A stretch of DNA of 6,859 bases from Clostridiales bacterium (GTDB lineage: Bacteria > Bacillota > Clostridia > Tissierellales > Sedimentibacteraceae). The notes beneath the pieces are model-generated. The model searched no databases and was not told where the DNA came from. It saw only the letters and a list, made by a program, of their open reading frames with translations. Positions 1-6,321 of this stretch are shown here, in pieces (the stretch's first letter is position 1; each line of letters opens with the position of its first letter). The stretch covers positions 1-6,859 of the forward strand of contig DMWH01000124.1 in assembly GCA_003483345.1 (NCBI GenBank), given 5' to 3'. A program made the translations under genes and the position numbers.

Positions 1-427
1 CGTAAAATTCAATACCGTTAATATTAATATTGTAGTCTTCTTTATTTAAAAATTCAGAAAAGCCGTTTGTTTTTACAACGTTAATTTTAATCTCCTCAAT
101 ACTATCCGCTTGAGACAGGAATTCTGCGGTAATATCTTCTCTCTTGAGCCCTAATTTCTTATATTCGTCGTCAAACCTATCCGAAATATCCCTCTTTATT
201 TCGTATCCCCTCAGTCTGGCATCACTTTCCGAGTACCAATTGACATGAAGAATATTATAGTAAGTATGATCAATTGAATAAGAAAAATCTCTCATTTTGA
301 AGGGTATTACTTTCCCGTCTTTTAAGAATTTGAACATTTCAACATAAATGTCGTATTTTTCGCTTTCTTTTAATCCCTCCTTAAAAATTAAATCGAAGTC
401 CATTATCATCAAAACTTCTTTCTCCAT
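1..427 (-). CDS. Hypothetical protein, N-terminal part (gene runs off the left edge)
   Basis: I translated this reading frame by hand from ATG at 427 back to the edge; it stays open for 142 codons with no stop. The protein starts MEKEVLMIMDFDLIF and is rich in charged residues (many Lys, Glu and Asp). It has no signal peptide, membrane segment or cysteine cluster. I do not recognise a family. It looks like a soluble cytoplasmic protein with mixed helix and strand. The start is supported by AAAGGAGG at 433-440, five bases before ATG; the later Met7 and Met9 lack such a site. It has its own promoter (476-507) of the type shared by the other units here, so it is probably expressed together with the replication genes. 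The C-terminus is missing, so length and function stay open. That it is a real gene is well supported; its role is unknown. Confidence 0.82.
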   Translation of the reverse strand, partial: MEKEVLMIMDFDLIFKEGLKESEKYDIYVEMFKFLKDGKVIPFKMRDFSYSIDHTYYNILHVNWYSESDARLRGYEIKRDISDRFDDEYKKLGLKREDITAEFLSQADSIEEIKINVVKTNGFSEFLNKEDYNININGIEFY

Positions 428-461
428 AAAAGCCTCCTTTCGTGTTTATTAAACACTCCTT
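428..461 (-). promoter_or_regulatory. Leader with two Shine-Dalgarno-like boxes around a hairpin
   Basis: Read on the minus strand, AAGGAG (456-461) is followed at once by a perfect 6-bp hairpin, GTGTTT-AAT-AAACAC (442-456), whose first G is the last G of that box. The functional ribosome binding site AAAGGAGG (433-440) follows, five bases from the ATG at 427. No usable start codon stands at a normal distance after the first box, so it is probably not for initiation. The same layout is seen before dnaE and before the gene at 6406. Confidence 0.6.
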
Positions 462-475
462 TTTTAATATGTTAT

Positions 476-507
476 ATATTACGCAGATTTATTCTTATTT
501 ATTCCAA
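476..507 (-). promoter_or_regulatory. Promoter P1, shared element TTGGAATA-N16-CGTAATAT
   Basis: On the minus strand TTGGAATA (500-507) is followed after exactly 16 bases by CGTAATAT (476-483). The same two boxes at the same distance precede the other three transcription units in this window, which is the main evidence. The first proximal AAGGAG begins 14 bases after the second box, so the transcript would start very close to that box. It lies just downstream of the primase terminator, so it restarts transcription for the next gene on the same strand. The cognate sigma factor is unknown; the layout is ECF-like. Confidence 0.75.
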
Positions 508-514
508 AAATCAT

Positions 515-539
515 AAAAAAAAGCAGCCATGAGCTGCTT
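515..539 (-). terminator. Intrinsic terminator of the ssb-primase transcript
   Basis: A 7-bp stem AAGCAGC/GCTGCTT (521-527 and 533-539) with a 5-base loop starts just past the primase stop codon (543-545). On the minus strand the right side of the stem runs into eight consecutive T's (515-522 on the plus strand read as A's). This is a classical Rho-independent terminator for minus-strand transcription. The plus-strand side also ends in CTTTT, but no plus-strand gene ends here. Confidence 0.88.
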
Positions 540-542
540 CTT

Positions 543-1814
543 TTAAAAAATGTTAATCTTTGTAATTCTGTTCCCTTTCTTATCAAACTTTATAATCGGA
601 AGTTTCTCCATTTTTATAAGCTTGTTTTTATTGCCGTTTATCAGGACATCATCAATACCTTTCCCGTATTTTTTATCCCAGAGGACAAATAGGGTTTTTA
701 TATTGCTTGATTCCAAATCTTTTTGAAGATTTACGGCACTTTGATAAACTCCCTTATTGTTAAGAATATCCCCGTCATAGCAAATCCAGATACAGGTGTT
801 TTCTTTGCTGTAGAAGTCGATATAATAGAAAACATTGTTTACTTCATTTTTTATCTCCTTCCAGTTTGATACTCCCTGCATACTTAGGGTTAAAATATCC
901 AAATTTGATAATGCTATTGCCTTGAATTTTCCTTCTGTTACGGCAATTATATGATATCTGTGCCTATTTTGGGGCATCGTTATGTCAATCGGACTTCCGG
1001 CTCCTGTGCCTTTATCCAAATCACCGGTTTCATCCTTGAAAACAAACGAAGAAGAAAACCATATATATCTTTGACTGTTAGTAAGGTTCCTTTTTCTTAT
1101 TTGCAGCCTAATAATGTTGCCTTTAACATCTTTAATAGCAAATCCGATTCCATCGACATACATATGCTGCCATTTTCTTAGTTTCTTATTATAGAAAAAT
1201 CCCGGGATAGTTCCTAAAACGCTTGAATCTATTCTCTTTTCCTTAAGCTTTGCTATAAGCCTGTTCATAACACCGCCGCCTCTTTTCGGCATTGTAAAAA
1301 AGTCCTTCAACTGTGTTTCGGCAACATGTCTTTCTTTTATTAAATAATACCTGTCAATTTCCGAAAGTCCGCATACTTCTATAAATGTTCTGTAAACTAT
1401 ATCCAGAATGTAATTACTGGTATTTATAACAGGTTTATAACTTTTTGAATCATTTTTTGGTATGAATTTTATATCTTCCTTTTTATACTGCTTCCCAGTA
1501 TAAAGCTCGTACTCTTCATTGTTTATAATGTTATACTCCAGTGCAATTTTGAATATTGCATTTATCATGCTGATATTATAATACTTTGCGACAAAACTGA
1601 TTGCATCTCCTCCGGGAGAATCCGGACAAGAAAAGCACTTCCAGCGTGATGTACTTGGAGTTATAACAAAACTACCTTCTTTTGTGTCGTTATGGAACGG
1701 ACACAACCCGTAATAATAAGAACCTTTTTTATGCAGCTCAATTATCTGGCCTATTACTTTTTCTACGGGTATGCACCTTACCTGTTCGATTATTCTTGCT
1801 ACTTTATCGTCCAT
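543..1814 (-). CDS. DnaG-like DNA primase, compact CHC2 zinc finger plus TOPRIM form
   Basis: This 423-residue protein probably makes the RNA primers that DnaE extends. The N-terminus is a CHC2-type zinc-binding domain with ligands Cys38, His41, Cys60 and Cys63 in the pattern CPFHNDT ... KCFSC, followed by GGDAISFV (68-75) as in bacterial and phage primases. The C-terminal half holds a TOPRIM fold: the catalytic glutamate in TEGKFKAIAL (Glu294), the DxD pair in YDGD (Asp347, Asp349), and KGIDDVL (385-391), typical of phage and element TOPRIM proteins of the DUF3854 kind. Bacterial DnaG is about 600 residues; the C-terminal helicase-binding domain is absent and the middle (about 100-285) is divergent. 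The ATG at 1814 has AAGGAGGGG (1818-1826) just upstream. The gene follows ssb by 67 bases on the same strand with no promoter between, so it is probably co-transcribed. A helicase-loading role cannot be judged. The family is confident, exact biochemistry less so. Confidence 0.92.
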   Translation of the reverse strand: MDDKVARIIEQVRCIPVEKVIGQIIELHKKGSYYYGLCPFHNDTKEGSFVITPSTSRWKCFSCPDSPGGDAISFVAKYYNISMINAIFKIALEYNIINNEEYELYTGKQYKKEDIKFIPKNDSKSYKPVINTSNYILDIVYRTFIEVCGLSEIDRYYLIKERHVAETQLKDFFTMPKRGGGVMNRLIAKLKEKRIDSSVLGTIPGFFYNKKLRKWQHMYVDGIGFAIKDVKGNIIRLQIRKRNLTNSQRYIWFSSSFVFKDETGDLDKGTGAGSPIDITMPQNRHRYHIIAVTEGKFKAIALSNLDILTLSMQGVSNWKEIKNEVNNVFYYIDFYSKENTCIWICYDGDILNNKGVYQSAVNLQKDLESSNIKTLFVLWDKKYGKGIDDVLINGNKNKLIKMEKLPIIKFDKKGNRITKINIF

Positions 1815-1882
1815 CTTCCCCTCCTTAATTAGTAGTAATTCTCTTCCGTGGGAAAAAGAGGGGGAAATCCCCTACTTTTTCC
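1815..1882 (-). promoter_or_regulatory. Intercistronic hairpin and primase ribosome binding site
   Basis: Starting at the last base of the ssb stop codon, the minus strand folds into a 13-bp stem: GGAAAAAG, one bulged T, AGGGG, loop ATTTC, CCCCT, CTTTTTCC (1851-1882). No T-run follows the stem, so it is not a standard terminator. It more likely sets the relative amounts of SSB and primase, or marks an RNA processing or stability site. The primase ribosome binding site AAGGAGGGG (1818-1826) can pair over nine bases, with one G-U, with CCCCTCTTT in the 3' arm of this stem. Two exclusive structures are therefore possible. Confidence 0.65.
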
Positions 1883-2403
1883 TAAAACGGAATGTCCTCG
1901 TCATCATCCGGTTCTTCGAAATCAGCACTGTAGCCGCCGTCTGCTGCAACCGGAGCATCTGTTTTTGCTTCAGTTTTTTCGGAATTTTTGAAGATAGGAA
2001 TGAAATTATCAACAGTAATGGATACGCTCTTCTTTTCGACTCCATTAGCTTTGTATGAATCCACTTCCGCATTTCCCCAAACTACCAGATGCAGTCCTTT
2101 GGTTCCTATCTTTGCAAGTCTTTCGGCTGTTTTACCGAAGAATTTTAGATTAAAGAACACGTTGTCATTATAATTTTTGTCTTTTTCATGTTTCCCTATG
2201 GCTCTTTCATATACTTCTTCGGCTCTTACATTCGTGCCTATTGAAGTAAATACGTAGTTAGCTTTTTTACCGCTTTTAAGCTCGATATCTCTTGTCAAGT
2301 TTCCTTCAATGATAATAAAGGGCATTGCTTTGTTCTTTCCTTCGCTATCCTTTACTACCCTTGTGATTGTGGTATAAGTTGTAAATCTCTTGTTTTCCGC
2401 CAT
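1882..2403 (-). CDS. ssb: Single-stranded DNA-binding protein (SSB)
   Basis: This 173-residue protein coats single-stranded DNA during replication and recruits partner proteins. The OB-fold spans roughly residues 28-138, with the family landmarks IEGNLTRDIEL (32-42), FFNLKFFGKTAERLAK (83-98), LVVWGNAEVDSY (106-117) and SVSITVDNF (126-134). A short flexible linker leads to the acidic tip DDDEDIPF (166-173), the site used by bacterial SSBs to bind partner enzymes. Most SSBs begin about where residue 27 lies, so residues 1-26 are an extra N-terminal segment. The start at 2403 is the first ATG after an in-frame stop. The alternative, Met27, has only a weak AAGGA about 12 bases upstream; it would give a 147-residue protein of ordinary size. 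The gene is first in a two-gene unit with the primase and diverges from dnaE across a shared control region. The strong ribosome binding site is oddly far from ATG (see 2404-2440). Confidence 0.94.
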   Translation of the reverse strand: MAENKRFTTYTTITRVVKDSEGKNKAMPFIIIEGNLTRDIELKSGKKANYVFTSIGTNVRAEEVYERAIGKHEKDKNYNDNVFFNLKFFGKTAERLAKIGTKGLHLVVWGNAEVDSYKANGVEKKSVSITVDNFIPIFKNSEKTEAKTDAPVAADGGYSADFEEPDDDEDIPF

Positions 2404-2440
2404 TTCCTGTTTTCTGCCTTACTTTAAGGCAGTCCTCCTT
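2404..2440 (-). promoter_or_regulatory. ssb ribosome binding site separated from ATG by a hairpin
   Basis: On the minus strand the strong site AAGGAGG (2434-2440) lies 30 bases before the ATG at 2403, far too distant for normal initiation. In between sits a perfect 8-bp hairpin, CTGCCTTA-AAG-TAAGGCAG (2414-2432). Folding it out leaves 11 bases, a workable distance. A weak AGGAA (2404-2408) also touches the ATG but is too close to be ideal. No other start codon is available between the in-frame TAA in this leader and the ATG. Confidence 0.65.
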
Positions 2441-2468
2441 TTTTATTTTTTATTTGTTTAAATATAAA

Positions 2469-2490
2469 AAACAATCCTTAATTATTGTTT
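2469..2490 (-). promoter_or_regulatory. AT-rich hairpin early in the ssb leader
   Basis: Seven bases, AAACAAT, pair with ATTGTTT across the 8-base loop AATTAAGG when read on the minus strand; the stem runs into a short T-run. It starts about six bases after the promoter's second box, so it would lie at or near the transcript's 5' end. The AAGG in the loop stands about where the 5'-proximal AAGGAG stands in the other leaders. The stem is weak (one G-C pair), so it may be chance in AT-rich sequence. Confidence 0.35.
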
Positions 2491-2495
2491 AATAT

Positions 2496-2527
2496 ATAAT
2501 ACGATAATCTCATTTTTAATATTCCAA
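2496..2527 (-). promoter_or_regulatory. Promoter P4 for ssb-primase, element TTGGAATA-N16-CGTATTAT
   Basis: On the minus strand TTGGAATA (2520-2527) is followed after exactly 16 bases by CGTATTAT (2496-2503). It faces away from the dnaE promoter, and the -35-like boxes of the two are only 14 bases apart. Transcript start would fall shortly after 2496, giving a leader of about 85-90 bases, the longest of the four units. Confidence 0.75.
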
Positions 2528-2551
2528 TTTAGTAAATTTTTTTGGAATATT
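2518..2551. repeat. Inverted repeat formed by two back-to-back promoter boxes
   Basis: The arms are AATATTCCAA (2518-2527) and TTGGAATATT (2542-2551), a perfect 10-bp match with a 14-base spacer. Each arm contains the TTGGAATA box of one of the divergent promoters, which explains the symmetry. It could also act as a shared binding site for a dimeric regulator, but no separate evidence supports that. Confidence 0.7.
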
Positions 2552-2573
2552 TTTTTTACATACTGCATATTAT
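2542..2573 (+). promoter_or_regulatory. Promoter P2 for dnaE, element TTGGAATA-N16-CATATTAT
   Basis: TTGGAATA (2542-2549) is followed after exactly 16 bases by CATATTAT (2566-2573). The second box differs from CGTA at its second position, making this the least conserved of the four copies. The first leader AAGGAG starts 13 bases after the second box, as at 6322-6353. Confidence 0.72.
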
Positions 2574-2586
2574 GTAAAAAGCACAA

Positions 2587-2615
2587 AAGGAGCGAATACG
2601 CACAAAAAAGGAGGG
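2587..2615 (+). promoter_or_regulatory. dnaE leader with tandem Shine-Dalgarno boxes
   Basis: A first AAGGAG (2587-2592) is followed by a tiny GCG-AATA-CGC stem (2592-2601) that begins on its last G. The functional AAGGAGGG (2608-2615) follows, seven bases before the GTG at 2623. The octamer GCACAAAA occurs just before each box (2581 and 2600), so the region may have arisen by a short duplication. No start codon fits the first box. The stem is only 3 bp, weaker than in the other leaders. Confidence 0.5.
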
Positions 2616-2622
2616 TAAAAAA

Positions 2623-5600
2623 GTGATAATAACAATCAACAAAAAAGGCACTGACACTTATGAAGTTTTGAAGCCGAATAAAATAAAAGCTATTAAAAAC
2701 AAAGAAGATATGTATGAGATTTACTACGAAGAGGAACTCTTGAGCAAAATAGAGCTGAAATTAAAGAGAGATTCATATTTAGGGAGAATTATAGAGAAAA
2801 GTGATAACGAATTGAAAATTCAGATAATCACTTATGCTCCACTTCACACCCATACCGGAATGTCTCTTTTAGATGGTGCAATAAGGATAGGCGACTTAGC
2901 AAAAGAAGCTCCCTACTATTGTGCCATAACAGATCATGGAGCAATGTATGGATTTCTTGATTTTTACAAGAGCATGAATGCTCAGAAAAAATATCCGATA
3001 ATAGGTTTTGAAGCCTATGCCGAAGACTTTAGCGGCAACAAGGAAGGATACCACCTTCTGCTTCTTGCTAAAAACAATGTCGGGTTAAAAAATCTTATAA
3101 AATTAACTTCTAAAGCTTTTGATAATTTTTACAGAAAACCGCAAGTGTCAGCCGAAATGTTAAAGGAACACAGTGAAGGTGTAATTGCCACAACTGCTTG
3201 TCTGGGAGGATTGATTCCACATTTAATTCTTGAGAATAAGTTGGATGAAGCTGAAAAAGCATTGTTTGAGTACAAGAAGATTTTCGGAGAAGATTTTTAC
3301 ATCGAACTTCAAAGACATGGTATTGAAGGGGAAGAAATTATAGAACCGGCATTAATTAACCTTGCTAAAAAGCATAACCTAAAATTAATAGCTACGGCAG
3401 ACTCCCATTACCTTAAAGAAGACGATGCTTATTCTCATGAAATACTTCTTTGTTTGCAGACCAAGAAGACAATAAGTGAAGATCACTTCAAATTTGACGG
3501 AACGGGATATCATTTTATGTCCTGTGAAGAAATGGAAGACTTATTTTCGGATATGCCTGAAATATTAGACAATACTTTGGAAATTGCCGAAAAATGTAAG
3601 GTTGAACTTGAATTAAACAACATTAACATGCCTAATTACGAAATACCTGAAAAATTTACAAGTAAAACCGAGTATTTCGAATATCTCTGTAAAAAAGGAT
3701 TTAATGAGAGATTTGGCGGGACAGAAAAGTACACATCTCAGGAATATCTTGACAGATTTAACTATGAAATTGAAATGATTAAAAAGATGAATTTTGAAGA
3801 ATACTTTTTGATTGTTTGGGATTTCATAGATTACGCAAAAAAGCATGACATAGCTGTCGGTCCCGGTCGTGGAAGTGTTGTTGGTTCTTTAGTAGCCTAC
3901 TGCCTGCATATTACAGACATTGACCCTATTCCCTATGATTTATTATTTGAAAGATTCTTAAATCCAGAAAGAGTAAGCTGGCCCGATATTGATACGGATT
4001 TTGACTATAACAGAAGAGCCGAGGTTTTTTCATACCTGAAGAATAAATACGGCGAAGACAATGTATGCAAAATAATAACCTTCGGAACCGAAGGAGCCAA
4101 AATGGTAGTAAGAGACGTATCAAGGGTTTTAGGAAACCCCTCACTTGGTAACAAAATAGCGAAACTTATTCCCGAAGATCCTAAGATGACTTTAATAAAA
4201 GCGTTGAATAATCCGGAGCTTAAAGATATGTATACAACAGACTCTGAAGTCAAAAACATAATAGACATATCTATGAAGCTTGAGGGACTTCCGAGACAAA
4301 CTTCTGTTCACGCCTGCGGTTTTGTTATCAGCAGCAGGGATGTTACAGAAAATCTTCCTACTGCAATTACTTTAAACAAAGACACAAAAATAAAAGAAAA
4401 AACATCTCAGGTGGTAATGAGTGAAGTTGAGGAGTTAGGGCTTTTAAAAATGGATTTGCTGGGTTTAAGAACTATGAGCGTTATAAGTAATTCATTTAAG
4501 CTGATTGAAAAGAATCACGGGAAGAAGTACACAATGTCGGATGTTCTGCTTGATGACAGAGATGTGTACAAATATTTAAAAGAAGGCAATACTTCAGGGG
4601 TATTCCAGTTTGAAAGTGCCGGAATGACGAGCTTACTGGGTGAAATGTATCAGGATATCGAGACTGTTGAAGAGAAGAATTTACCTCAGATGTTTGAACG
4701 TTTGATAGCAGCGGTTGCTTTATATCGTCCCGGTCCTATGGATTATATTCCTGACTACATAAAGAACATGAAGGATATAAACAATATTCGTTACGACTAT
4801 CCTACATTGGAACCGATATTAAAAAACACCTACGGAGTTATTGTATATCAGGAACAGGTAATGAAAATGGTTCAGAAACTTGCCGGGTATACTTTAGGAC
4901 GTGCCGATATTGTTCGTAAGGCAATGGGGAAGAAGAAAATAGACATAATGGAGAAGGAAGAAAAAGTGTTTATTTACGGTAACTTAGACGATGACTCTGA
5001 CAAGGTAAAGGTAAAAGGGTGTATAGCAAACGGCATACCGGAGGAAACAGCGAAGTTCATTTGGGACAAAATGGCTAAATTTGCTGAATATGCTTTTAAT
5101 AAACCGCACGCCGCTGCGTATGCTTATCTGGCTTATATCACAGCATGGCTTTCATATCACTATCCTTTGGAATTTAATGTATCATTATTAAATTCAGTGT
5201 TGGATAAAGCAGACAAATTGGCAGAATACTTATCAGCATGTTATAAGAGAAATATAGCGATTCTTCCTCCCGAAATTAATCATTCCGAGGAAGAATTCAA
5301 AATTGAAGACGACAAAATTCGTTTCGGCCTTCTTGGAATAAAATCAATAAACAAAAGCGGTGCCGATATCATTAATGAAAGAAAAAACGGACCTTTTAAA
5401 GATTTGCAGGACTTTACTCAAAGGTTAGGGAAGGCCGGCTCCATAAACAAAAAGTTGTATGAGGCATTGGTGTTCTCGGGAGCCGTAGACTGTTTCAAAG
5501 GGACCAGAAGAGCGAAGATAGAATCAACTGAAATGTTGATGAAAAATGCTGCTATGTGGAATAAGGTTGCCAATTCGGATCAGATGTCTTTATTTGATCT

Positions 5601-6276
5601 GTCAAATGACTATGTTGAATCTATGGCAATTAATATTCCAGAACTTCCTGAATATGCAGACATTTTTATGCTGAAGAAGGAAAAGGAATTTGCCGGGTTC
5701 TACTTAAGCGGTCATCCGCTTGATAATTACACAGGCAGATTAAAAGCATTAAAGTCAATATACTCGGTTGAAAAGCTGTTAAGCATATCTTCAGTATCAA
5801 TAAAAAGAGATGTAGAAACTGCCGGGCTTATTACAAACATAAGAACATTCTGGACAAAAAACGGAGACCAGATATATAACTTTGATTTGGAAGATAGATT
5901 CCATTCAATCAACTGCGTTGTTTTCTCCGATTATCTTCCTCTAAACAAAATTAACATCATAGAAGACAATGCTGTAGTTATCAAAGGAAGTCTTCAGGAA
6001 TCACCTGACTGGGGAACCCAGATAATAGTAAAAGATATATTCAGTATAGATACATATCTTAAAACTAATGTCGTTCCTCAAGTTATAACCGTTTCCGTTA
6101 ACAACAAGGAAGAACAGGATAAACTTTTTAGTATTATCAGAAACAACAAAGGTGATGACACTTCAATAGTGATTTTTGCGAAGAATAAAAACTATCCCCT
6201 GAAGGATAAGATAAAATATTCGCCGAAGGTTATTACTTTACTAAAAGATAATTTTGTGAAGGTTGTCGCATCTTAA
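2623..6276 (+). CDS. dnaE: DNA polymerase III subunit alpha, DnaE type
   Basis: This 1217-residue protein is the replicative DNA polymerase catalytic subunit. In order: an unrecognised segment (1-72); the PHP domain with metal ligands in LHTHTGMSLLDG (His75, His77, Asp84), ITDHG (Asp104, His105), Glu130, His144, Cys193 and DSH (Asp260, His262); the palm with GPGRGSVVGS (413-422), PDIDTDF (454-460, two catalytic aspartates) and KMDLLGL (Asp611); fingers motifs RPGPMDYIPDYI (702-713) and YQEQVMKM (742-749); AFNKPHAAAYA (824-834); a helix-hairpin-helix region (about 900-935); the clamp-binding motif QMSLFDL (987-993); FAGFYLSGHPLDNY (1023-1036); and an OB-fold (about 1064-1145). Everything needed for activity is present. 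It lacks the PolC-type inserted exonuclease. The GTG start is the only usable one after the in-frame TAA at 2575 and has AAGGAGGG seven bases upstream. It is transcribed alone, divergently from ssb, and resembles clostridial DnaE proteins. Confidence 0.96.
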   Translation: MIITINKKGTDTYEVLKPNKIKAIKNKEDMYEIYYEEELLSKIELKLKRDSYLGRIIEKSDNELKIQIITYAPLHTHTGMSLLDGAIRIGDLAKEAPYYCAITDHGAMYGFLDFYKSMNAQKKYPIIGFEAYAEDFSGNKEGYHLLLLAKNNVGLKNLIKLTSKAFDNFYRKPQVSAEMLKEHSEGVIATTACLGGLIPHLILENKLDEAEKALFEYKKIFGEDFYIELQRHGIEGEEIIEPALINLAKKHNLKLIATADSHYLKEDDAYSHEILLCLQTKKTISEDHFKFDGTGYHFMSCEEMEDLFSDMPEILDNTLEIAEKCKVELELNNINMPNYEIPEKFTSKTEYFEYLCKKGFNERFGGTEKYTSQEYLDRFNYEIEMIKKMNFEEYFLIVWDFIDYAKKHDIAVGPGRGSVVGSLVAYCLHITDIDPIPYDLLFERFLNPERVSWPDIDTDFDYNRRAEVFSYLKNKYGEDNVCKIITFGTEGAKMVVRDVSRVLGNPSLGNKIAKLIPEDPKMTLIKALNNPELKDMYTTDSEVKNIIDISMKLEGLPRQTSVHACGFVISSRDVTENLPTAITLNKDTKIKEKTSQVVMSEVEELGLLKMDLLGLRTMSVISNSFKLIEKNHGKKYTMSDVLLDDRDVYKYLKEGNTSGVFQFESAGMTSLLGEMYQDIETVEEKNLPQMFERLIAAVALYRPGPMDYIPDYIKNMKDINNIRYDYPTLEPILKNTYGVIVYQEQVMKMVQKLAGYTLGRADIVRKAMGKKKIDIMEKEEKVFIYGNLDDDSDKVKVKGCIANGIPEETAKFIWDKMAKFAEYAFNKPHAAAYAYLAYITAWLSYHYPLEFNVSLLNSVLDKADKLAEYLSACYKRNIAILPPEINHSEEEFKIEDDKIRFGLLGIKSINKSGADIINERKNGPFKDLQDFTQRLGKAGSINKKLYEALVFSGAVDCFKGTRRAKIESTEMLMKNAAMWNKVANSDQMSLFDLSNDYVESMAINIPELPEYADIFMLKKEKEFAGFYLSGHPLDNYTGRLKALKSIYSVEKLLSISSVSIKRDVETAGLITNIRTFWTKNGDQIYNFDLEDRFHSINCVVFSDYLPLNKINIIEDNAVVIKGSLQESPDWGTQIIVKDIFSIDTYLKTNVVPQVITVSVNNKEEQDKLFSIIRNNKGDDTSIVIFAKNKNYPLKDKIKYSPKVITLLKDNFVKVVAS

Positions 6277-6281
6277 ACAAG

Positions 6282-6316
6282 AAAATCGCTCTAATAAAAA
6301 AAAGAGCGATTTTTTT
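6282..6316 (+). terminator. Intrinsic terminator of dnaE
   Basis: An 11-bp perfect stem AAAATCGCTCT/AGAGCGATTTT (6282-6292 and 6303-6313) with a 10-base A-rich loop runs into a T-tract (6310-6316, then ATTTTTT). It starts eight bases after the dnaE stop codon. The T-tract continues to the -35-like box of the next promoter at 6322. Confidence 0.92.
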
Positions 6317-6321
6317 ATTTT

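Noticed and set aside
951..1181. Plus-strand open frame of 76 codons opposite the primase
   Set aside because: It lies wholly within the well-supported primase gene, has no ribosome binding site of the kind seen elsewhere here, and encodes no recognisable protein.
1771..2173. Several short open frames on either strand overlapping ssb and the primase start
   Set aside because: They are out-of-frame shadows of ssb and the primase, with no ribosome binding sites and low-complexity products.
2518..2551. The 10-bp inverted repeat as a terminator hairpin for dnaE-direction transcription
   Set aside because: No gene ends here, the stem is almost all A-T, and the arms are fully explained as two divergent promoter boxes.
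3613..4268. Minus-strand open frames inside dnaE
   Set aside because: They are antisense to the PHP and palm motifs of DnaE and have no initiation signals; the reading is explained by the dnaE codon pattern.
5333..5364. TTGGAATA inside dnaE
   Set aside because: The octamer is followed after 16 bases by GCGG rather than C(G/A)TA, and it lies in the middle of a conserved coding region (LLGIKSIN).
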